64,000 nucleotides of DNA from Temnopleurus reevesii. Lineage: Eukaryota; Echinodermata; Echinoidea; Temnopleuroida; Temnopleuridae. The translations under genes were made by a program, and so were the position numbers. Positions 56,127-64,000 of the stretch are shown in pieces (position 1 is the first letter of the stretch; each line of letters begins with the position of its first letter). Below the pieces are notes generated by a model. The model did not search any database. It had not been told where the DNA came from and saw only the letters and a list, made by a program, of their open reading frames with translations. Where the stretch lies: the NCBI GenBank assembly GCA_036244855.1, contig BQKZ01000051.1:107807-171806 (forward strand), written 5' to 3'.

Positions 56127-58379
56127 GCCCAACGGAGACGAGTTCGGGAATTACTTAATTTCTGCTTTCGTAATGGAGAAATGATTTGCAAGGAAGTGAT
56201 CACTAATTGTTTGCAAGAAATAGGATTGGTTTTTACGTCATCATTTCATGGATATATTGACGTGTCCATTGCATGTTTTGACCACTCTAAAATTCGATGT
56301 TCAGTGATTGAAATATTTTATTTAGACATTTCAAAATATTATAGAACGAGCAATAATTGCATTTTCCTATCCTATATTTTCACTAAGTTCAAGTCAGCAC
56401 ACGTCATAATGAAATTTCATTCATACATTAATGGTACTCGTTTCTTCGTTTATATCATGTCTTATTCTGTTTTTACTCTTCTACTTATTCTTTTTTTGTC
56501 TTCTCTTTCTCATTCCTCTTTCTCGTTGTCGTGCTGATATTGTTCCATTGCCTTTGTATTCTTCGTCTTTTGTTTTTTTCTTATTCATTATATTATCATT
56601 CTTTTATAAACTCATTTTTTCTCTCCTTTTTTCTGCTCCTCCCCCCCCCCTCCTTCTTCTTCTTCTTCTTTGTCTTTTTAAGTATATCACAAGAAAATGA
56701 AATGAGCTCTTTCGGCATGCAAATATTTTTTTTTCAGATACATAAAGAGCAACACAAGCACACATAAATACGCATACACACATACACACACACACACACA
56801 AACACGTGAGCGCGCGTGACATTGTATCTACACAAGCACATGCAATCACATATATGTGTATATAATTCATAACTACACAATTAACCTATAAAACTTCGTG
56901 GATGACTACATTAAATTAAGGTGAAGCAAATGTTTTAATTCACCCCAAAAAATGTCTATTGGGGGAAATTCCCTTTTCTGGAAGCTACTGGAAACAGCAA
57001 ACTATCTTGTCGAGTTTTTTCCTCAAGCGTGCTTTGTAAACACTTTGAGAAAATTGAATTTGTAATGAAAAACAGATATATATTTTAGGAGGTGTCGAAC
57101 ATGGGCTTCATTTCAGAACTTGATTGAGTGATGTATTGAATACTAAAATTAAGTTGGGCAGCCTTGGCAATAATTGATTGCAATATTTGTTTATCACAAT
57201 GCAGTACTGCCATCATACAATATATCGGTGATGCTATTCAGACGAATGAATCAGAGTAAGTGAAATCACACATATTCTATATTGATTGAAATATCAAAAC
57301 CATTTACAAGTGTATGTTGATGATCTTTGAATGACGTATCACGATGACGTTCGATCAAATTAATGTCATGCGATTCCTTACTACCGACAGTGAACGAAAA
57401 TTAAGAAACGCAGATGGCGCTATATGGTGTCCATCGCGAATAATTTATGTGAGTCGGGATGTCCACTTCCGGTTACGGACATTCGTGTCAGGATTTAGGT
57501 CGAGAAATCACATTTCCTTTGTTTCTCAGAAAAGTCTCTGAACTATTGTTTTTTCGCATAATGATAGCATGCCTTTATCCGTTGTGTATATATTTTATAA
57601 AACATTTTAATGAACCCATACTTCATTTTACATTAGTCGGTTTAATTCAAATTTCCATAGACCTAGTTAGTGGGGAGTGGTCACCTAGTATGTCATAAAT
57701 TTCATCAACGTTGCCAACTAGAGGATTCCCATCAAAGGTCACATCATAGAAACTCTGAATTTTTTTTAACAATTATGAACTGATCATCAGATATTTTTCA
57801 AACTCTAGAGGTTTGTTCATAAATTCTTCAATTCACTGTAAGCACAATAGTTATACGAGTTGGTTCCCCCTTTCACCTTTCTACTTGAAATCGTAATACT
57901 TGGTTTCCTTGGTACGTGTTTATACTGAATAAATCCCTTAGAAAGTCAAGACCATGTTATTCATGATCAAGAGTGTTCTTTTCTGGAATTAATTACCTCG
58001 TACCTGAACTGGGCCATTTTTTATATATGTTATTTGCAATCAGAGGTTCAAATTAGGAAAATCAGATCAAAAAGTAGATAGTCACATAACACATTACGTA
58101 AGGTATTAGCGATGAATTAATAATGCGACCCTGAATTGATATTTTTGCAGTCTCATTGTGAATTTGGATGTATTTAAGTCCCTTTTATTGGAGTAAACTG
58201 TTGTCATATATTACAAAAATACGTCCTCTAAAACAACAAACGAACATATTATTTTGTTTCTCTCCAAGAGAGCACGCTTAATGACTGCACAGTAAGTGTG
58301 CCATTTTTCTCCCTCTCTTACAAATAAGTCAGAACATATCATGAGCTCATTAGCTAATATTGCAACTTCTTCCATAGTA
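56127..58379. other. No gene recognised; pyrimidine tract and AC microsatellite
   Basis: A CT/T-rich stretch spans about 56455-56680, including a C10 run at 56641 and a (TTC)n. Short (AC)n runs lie at about 56755-56805. Open frames here (to 148 codons) are low-complexity or unrecognised. Confidence 0.5.
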
Positions 58380-58640
58380 CAGTTGAAGACTGAGTGTTCC
58401 GATAGCACACACCTCTGCATATTCACTTACACTGTACACACAGGGACTGCAAGCACTCAACCACAGAGTCCTTACATAATCCTTTAATATGTATACCCCT
58501 CTGTGAAGGCGTGATCAGAGGAGTATACATATTAGAGGGTTATGTAAGGACTCTGTGGTTGAGTGCTGTGCAGTCCCTGTGTGTACAGTGTAAGGGAATA
58601 TGCAGAGGTGGGTGCTATCGGAACACTCAGTCCTCAACTA
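58380..58640. repeat. FB-I large palindrome
   Basis: The left arm (58380-58503) and right arm (58516-58640) are inverted copies of about 124 bases with a 12-base loop at 58504-58515. GACTGAGTGTTCCGATAGCA pairs with TGCTATCGGAACACTCAGTC, and CTCAACCACAGAGTCCTTAC with GTAAGGACTCTGTGGTTGAG. Mismatches are few. A one-arm relative lies at 45826-45937. Confidence 0.9.
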
Positions 58641-59431
58641 GACTACTTCTTCCACTCCAGAGGAACAACTTGTGCAAGCACGAAGTGATTGATTTTTTTC
58701 TAGCATGTTTAAAATAACAGTGAACAAGTGATGCAACCGGAAGCAAAAAGTAAGAAGGTTTCAATAAATTTGATGTCTCGCATTTCAGTTATAACATGTA
58801 GATAGGGCCCCCTTTTGCAAGTTTGAGCAAAAATATAATCTGAATAAAAGTCACGCGTTCGGTGTATGCAAGAATGCGTTATCCATCATTCAAAACAACG
58901 CTTCTTGTTTGATCGGGCATAAGCTATTGGCATATGGTGTGTAATAATTTACACAGGAAGAGTGCTTAAAAGGCAATAAAAAGAGAGTTTCAGTTCACTG
59001 TTCTCTCTAATTGTCTTCCTATGTGTTGAATATAAATTCGTAAAAGCTACCTTGAATCGAAACTGCCTTGAAATCAAATATTCCTCAATTGCTGTTGTCT
59101 TCCTATTCCAAATAGCCTTGGAATTGTCCTTATTAGTTTATTTATGTTGCCCTTGCAAATTATGTATTGCTAGTAAAGCTTTGATTAAATGCCGGTTAAT
59201 TCTGTTAAAATTTTACCAACCCTGATTTACCACTTACGTCAAGGTAAAAGTAGATGCACAACAATGCACAACTCTTCATATCAACAGGTCAAAACACTGT
59301 TGTGACATTGAACGCAACGTGTACCGTAATTTGAAGGAGTGCAAAGAAGGAGGGGCAAAACGCTCGGAAAAATTAAGATGCTTTTCATGCCCCTTTCTTC
59401 ACAATGAGGTGCTAGAACAAAGTTCCACTCT
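58641..59431. other. AT-rich DNA, no feature recognised
   Basis: No supported feature. Confidence 0.4.
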
Positions 59432-59568
59432 ATTACCCCGGTCACATAGGAACCCGGAAGCAACACGATTCACCCCGACTCTTTTTTTTATTCAAAGTTA
59501 ATTGCCTCAGAACAACGAGTCGGGGTGAATCGTGTTGCTTCCGGGGTCCTATGTGACCGGGGCTTTAA
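59432..59568 (-). repeat. HP-A hairpin element, copy 7
   Basis: Same orientation as copies 4 and 6. The left arm has AGGAACCCGG, and a T-run (CTCTTTTTTTTATTC) replaces the usual centre. The arms otherwise pair. Confidence 0.85.
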
Positions 59569-59583
59569 GAAAAAAATAAATGC

Positions 59584-59800
59584 TAAGACCGACTCACACC
59601 TTTCGTGCTTTTAGCCTGCCTCGGTCTGGCGATTTTGACAATTGAAAGCGCTCCCTGGACGCAGGTCATACGATGAAATGACGTATGGCGTACGCTCCTT
59701 CTGATTTACATACTCTGCGCCCGGAGAGCGTTTTGATTAAAAAAAAAAAAAAAACTGGGCCTGAGCAGGCTAAAAGCACGAAAGGTCTGAGTCGACCTTA
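59584..59800. repeat. MITE-B copy 5
   Basis: AGACCGACTCACACCTTTCG at the left and the inverted CGAAAGGTCTGAGTCGACCT at the right. It begins only 16 bases after HP-A copy 7. A 14-A run lies near the right arm. Confidence 0.75.
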
Positions 59801-61009
59801 GTTTATAGCATTTTAGTTTTTAGAGCTTTTCTAAAGAGGTGAGATTCTGCCTTAAGGTTAACATTTACAAGGCTGGATTGGAGAATTCTTTCGTATTATG
59901 GCTAAGCAACATTTCAAATATTTTGTATCCAGCAATTAAAAGTGTTGATCATACATTTCTTTTAGATTTTCCATAATTTTGGCAAGGTTTAATCTCTAAC
60001 AATCCTCGGTATCGTTCATGTGTCAATTTTCCAATTTTTGTTTTTAGAGAGCATTTAGTTAACTATAGAATTACCAGACTTGGGGCCTGTAGCGTATAGA
60101 ATACGCGATCAAACTTACGATAATTATCGCTTGTATGTCCGTGTGGAGCATGTACTACAGTGAAATTTATTCAACATTAATGATATCTCTTTTATGTTGC
60201 AGAACCCTTACGTCATATGGTGTCAGCCGTGTATATGATTTTGTGTTATTTTGCTCCCCCTCTCTCCCTCGATCTATCGTTCGTTCTTTCTTTCATTGTC
60301 CTCTTTTAAATTAAAATCAGTCTCTATTATCTAACTCTGAAAAATTAAAACGTTCCATTAGTAATTTAACTGTTTAATGAAAAATACAACTTTTCACGAG
60401 GTCAACGCAGAGAAGAGTGACCTCCTTGCATACTGTAGATGTTTACTATCCGGATGTTTACTGATAAATTGTCCCTGATTTATTTATCATTTCTTACTTT
60501 ATTACTTATAAAATATCTTAATATTCCTAAATTTTAAAATAGCAGTTTATAGCGATTTCCACTTTTTCTTTTTAGCTCTTACAGCATTTTTAAGGCAATT
60601 ACAATTATATCCATCTTGTGAATCAAGTGTTCAGTTATTGTTTGGTAAATGTTTTTTTTTTAAATAAACAAAAAGTAATTATATAGAACATGATTATATT
60701 ATTATCATAATTATTTATGTATTTCTATTTTCACTACTTTTGATTAATCTAGTTTCTAATTTCAAGCTGAACAAAATCCCTTTACGGGAAGCTACTTCAG
60801 ACGTATNTAGTGGAGACGCTGTTGTTCGCTGTTTCCCTTTCTGTGTAAGATGTAACATGAAGTAACAATACCTGTGCATGCATTTACAAAAAAATAAAAG
60901 TGTTGTTTTTATTTCAGATACAGACTGGATGTACTTTTTTATACATGTATTTACATTGTAACATTTTTACAGGTTGTTATCAATGGTACATGGAAAACCC
61001 TTTGTGTAA
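59801..61009. other. AT-rich DNA, contains single-N join at 60807
   Basis: No supported feature. Confidence 0.4.
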
Positions 61010-62115
61010 ACCGAAAGGAATAACCATGGTTTAAACCGAGCGGAATAACCATGGTTAAACCATGAGGAATAACCATTGTAAAACCATGGGGAATAACCAT
61101 GGTTAAATCATGGGGAAAACCATGGTTAAACCGTGAGGAATAACCATGGTAAAACCATTGGGAAAACCATGGTAAAACCATGGGGAATAACAGTGGTTAA
61201 ACGATGGGGGTAAACCATGGTAAAACCATATGGAATAACCATGGTTAAACCGTGAGGAATAACCATGGTAAAACCATTAGGAAAACCATGGTAAAACCAT
61301 GGGGAATAACCATGGTTAAACGATGGGGGGAAAACCATAGTAAAACCATATGGAATAACCATAGTTAAACCATGGGGGAAAACCATGGTAAAACCGTGAG
61401 GAAAAACCATGGTTAAACCATGAGGAATAACCATTGTAAAACCATGGGGAATAACCATGGTTAAACGATGGGGGGAAAACCATAGTAAAACCATATGGAA
61501 TAACCATGGTTAAACCATGGGGGAAAACCATGGTAAAACCGTGAGGAAAAACCATGGTTAAACCGTGGGGGAAAACCATGGTAAAACCATATGGAATAAC
61601 CATGGTTAAACCATGGGGGAAAACCATGGTAAAACCGTGAGGAAAAACCATGGTTAAACCATGAGGAATAACCATTGTAAAACCATGGTGAATAACCATG
61701 GTTAAACCATGGGGGAAACCATGGTAAAACCATGGGGGGGCGGGGGAACCATGGTAAAACCATGGTATAACCATGGGGGAAAACCCCCGGTAAAATCATG
61801 AGGAATAACCATGGTTAAACCATGGGAAAAACCATGGTTAAACCGTGAGGAATAACCATGGTAAAACCGTGGGGAAAAAACCATGGTTTAACCATGGGAG
61901 AAAACCATGGTAAAACAATGGCTATCGACCATGGTATGGCCCCTCATATATAACCATGGTTAAAACCTTGGTTTTTTAACCATGGTATGACCATGGTTTT
62001 TTTTACCATGGTAATTGTGCCAATTTACAATGGTTAAAATATATGGTAATACCATGGTTAAATGTTATGGTAATTCTCCATGGTGAAACCATGGTAAAAC
62101 CATGGTTCATTTTTA
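61010..62115. repeat. CCATGG minisatellite, about 1.1 kb
   Basis: Alternating units of roughly 22-24 bp such as AATAACCATGGTTAAACCAT and AAAACCATGGTAAAACCATG form a ~46-bp higher-order pair. The core AACCATGGTT is a perfect palindrome and each CCATGG is an NcoI site. Units are regular to about 61.9 kb and then degenerate (ACCATGGTATGACCATGG, T-rich spacers) to 62.1 kb. The minus strand lacks stops in the regular part, giving overlapping Gly-Phe/Pro-His-Gly repeat frames of up to 152 codons in several frames, which argues against coding. Confidence 0.95.
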
Positions 62116-63550
62116 CCTGGGAGTAGCGCGCTGACCAATAACAACCAAGTTAGCGCGTAAATACCGTGCCGTGATACCGTGCCGTGTTTGGTATGCCCGG
62201 GCCTTAACATACGTGACAATTTGAATAGGCGGATTCACTAATGGTACTCATTTGATGCATACACGTTACGCAAAGATTGTTCTTGACAACCCAAATACTT
62301 CCATGAGGATTGACCAACATGGCAACAACTAATATAAGCAAACATGATTTGTGACGTACTGTTTTAAGGAGTATCACGAGACTGCGTTCGTCGTAAAATT
62401 TGGGTATACCATGTATACTATAAACCGGCATATTGCCCTGTTGCAGCAATATTGGTCTATTATGTTGAACAGGGTATATTCTAAAACACAGGACAAACTT
62501 AAGCAGTCATGATTGACGATATTCAAACAATATTCCAACTGCGTCTTTTCCCTCTTCTCATGTTTTGTTTCCTTTTAAGTGGAGAGAAATAAAACATTCA
62601 AACCGTTGCTATGCCAATCCGTTTCATTTGGCTGGATAACTATCACTGGAATTCTACAAATCTAGAAAGAAATTATAGGAGAAAATATATAATAAATAGA
62701 AAGGGAAAATGACTCGGCGCTAAGCAACCTTAACCGTTACGTTAGTAAGGCGGTATATATTTCATTGTCTGGGAAACATCTGCAATTTTCTCTAGAATAG
62801 GGAACGAAGAACGAATCAAATTACTTCTAATTGCTATCAAAGATTTCGACCTAGAAAACAGGCACCCGCGAGATCGTAAAAAATGAGTAGAATTGATGAA
62901 CTTGATGACAACTCAGACTCGTTCTGTTGCGTCACTGAGTGTGTGTGTGTGTGTGATGTTGTTGTTTGTTATCTCTTTTTATGAATAAGCATTCTGATGC
63001 ACTTTATTCATGAATGTAATTTAGATCAGATGTGATGTAAAGCATTTGATCACTGCAAGTCAAGGATATGAATGCAACAAAAAATTATAATGATAACAAC
63101 AATAAAAAATGGGATTTTTTCTACCTATTGGAATAGATGTAAATATGCAATGAAATTATTGGGTCCTAAATTCTACTTTACAATGATCAGATGAAAATGA
63201 ACAGATGAATAATACATGACCCCGATCTGAATCTAGAAGGAACTATATATTTTCGGATAGCGATTATCAGATAATATTATAGAAAAAGGTAAAAATGCCA
63301 ACCAAACGTTTCTGATGTGTATTTATGCGTGGTAGTACCCTAAAACAAATTTGATTTACGCTTGGAAAATATTTTGGCCACTGACGCAACTTTGTCCTTA
63401 ACACTTTAACATTAAAGAAATGAAGGATATTACTATAATCATGTGATGTAACACTTTAAAAGCTTGTTTTTGAGCGCATTTCATAAGCAATGTGCTCATT
63501 AAACTATATAATGGTAACTATATCAATCTGTATATTTGCATTGGATAATT
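62116..63550. other. AT-rich DNA with a short (GT)n
   Basis: (GT)n lies at about 62938-62955. The 81-codon minus frame at 62204-62449 has no recognisable domain. Confidence 0.4.
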
Positions 63551-63797
63551 TCTATATATGGGTATACTCAACTGCGCATAACAATTACACGATCACTAAC
63601 GAGCCAAGTAGGCCAAGTAGGCGCTCTTGCATCTGAAGGAACAAATTCCTGTCGGTACCCATTCACATCACTAGGATTGAGTGCAGCAGTGTGAGGACAA
63701 TTTTTTGCTGAATGAAATTTACGCCATGGGTAGGATACAAACCGCCGACCCTCTAGTTGAAAGGCAAGAGTCAGGACAACTGCACCACGACACTTCC
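63551..63797 (-). mobile_element. SINE S1, diverged, minus strand
   Basis: On the minus strand: GTGTCGTGGTGCAGTTGTCC, a degraded B box GGTTTGTATCCTACCCATGG, body CTGCACTCAATCCTAGTGAT, ACCGACAGGAATTTGTTCC, and a tail sharing TGGGTATACTCAACTGCGC with the repeat at 50737. Confidence 0.7.
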
Positions 63798-64000
63798 AAA
63801 GAATGGTTTCTGACAATGCATTTCGTGTCAATAATTTCTGATCGGCTCTTGCCAAGATGGGTATCAACCTAAAGCGCCAGTCTACACGACAGAACGCTCT
63901 AAATGGACGCAACTCACCAGGTATTGACACCAATCGTGACATGCGTGGGAAGATGATGTGTCACCCACAGATTGGTGTCCATAGCCATACGTGTACCGTT
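63798..64000. other. No feature recognised at window end
   Basis: No supported feature. Confidence 0.35.

Noticed and set aside
56091..56537. 148-codon plus-strand frame starting in HP-A
   Set aside because: Its start codon lies inside the hairpin element (the same N-terminal residues recur at other HP-A copies) and its end is in a pyrimidine-rich tract.
40549..59568. CRISPR-like array of palindromic repeats
   Set aside because: The HP-A copies are kilobases apart, lie in both orientations and occur in an animal-type genome; there are no regular spacers or cas genes.
61126..61774. Long minus-strand frames (122-152 codons) with Gly-Phe-Thr-Met-Val-Pro-His repeats
   Set aside because: They are translations of the CCATGG minisatellite, open in more than one frame at once, with no start context or splice signals.
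1..64000. Endogenous viral or intact autonomous transposon genes
   Set aside because: No reverse transcriptase, integrase, transposase or capsid-like motif was seen in any frame; all mobile sequences here are short and non-coding.

Overview
This is a 64 kb piece of AT-rich, gene-poor eukaryotic (animal) DNA. Both strands are dense in stops, there is no chain of long conserved reading frames, and the window is crowded with short interspersed repeats: tRNA-derived SINEs with (ATT)n tails, many small terminal-inverted-repeat or foldback elements, microsatellites and one long minisatellite. The high apparent polymorphism and the SINE style suggest a marine invertebrate, most likely a deuterostome such as an echinoderm. 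That placement is inference; no diagnostic gene is present.

Genes: only one coding feature can be supported. It is a minus-strand first coding exon at 43088-43252, with a clear signal peptide, an RGDS motif, a terminal Lys-Arg and a perfect in-phase splice donor. It probably starts an unrecognised secreted protein or propeptide. The exon and the 5' sequence up to about 43.64 kb are visibly richer in G+C than the surroundings, and a cluster of GC-box, CRE-like and RFX-like motifs lies near 44.2 kb. No downstream exon was identified. All other open frames look like chance or repeat-derived frames.

Layout: 0-20 kb holds scattered SINEs and small inverted-repeat elements. 20.35-23.76 kb is a direct duplication in which one copy carries SINE insertions the other lacks. 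28.65-32.04 kb is a second direct duplication with the same kind of presence/absence differences. 34.9-38.6 kb has an N gap, an untrimmed mate-pair junction adapter, an old diverged duplication and long pyrimidine tracts. 39.4-40.9 kb is a degenerate tandem-repeat block. 40.5-59.6 kb contains seven copies of one near-perfect hairpin element, here called HP-A. 58.4-58.6 kb is a large independent palindrome. 61.0-62.1 kb is a minisatellite built on the palindrome CCATGG.

Assembly quality matters here. Seven isolated single Ns (14069, 22226, 28337, 30611, 37527, 47212, 60807) mark contig joins. At three of them the sequence after the N restarts a stretch already present upstream, as expected when two haplotypes of a polymorphic diploid are placed in tandem. 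The bases at 35544-35613 are a sequencing-library artefact.

Family names used below (S1, S2, HP-A, MITE-B to MITE-H, FB-I) are my own labels for sequences that recur within this window; they are not database names.
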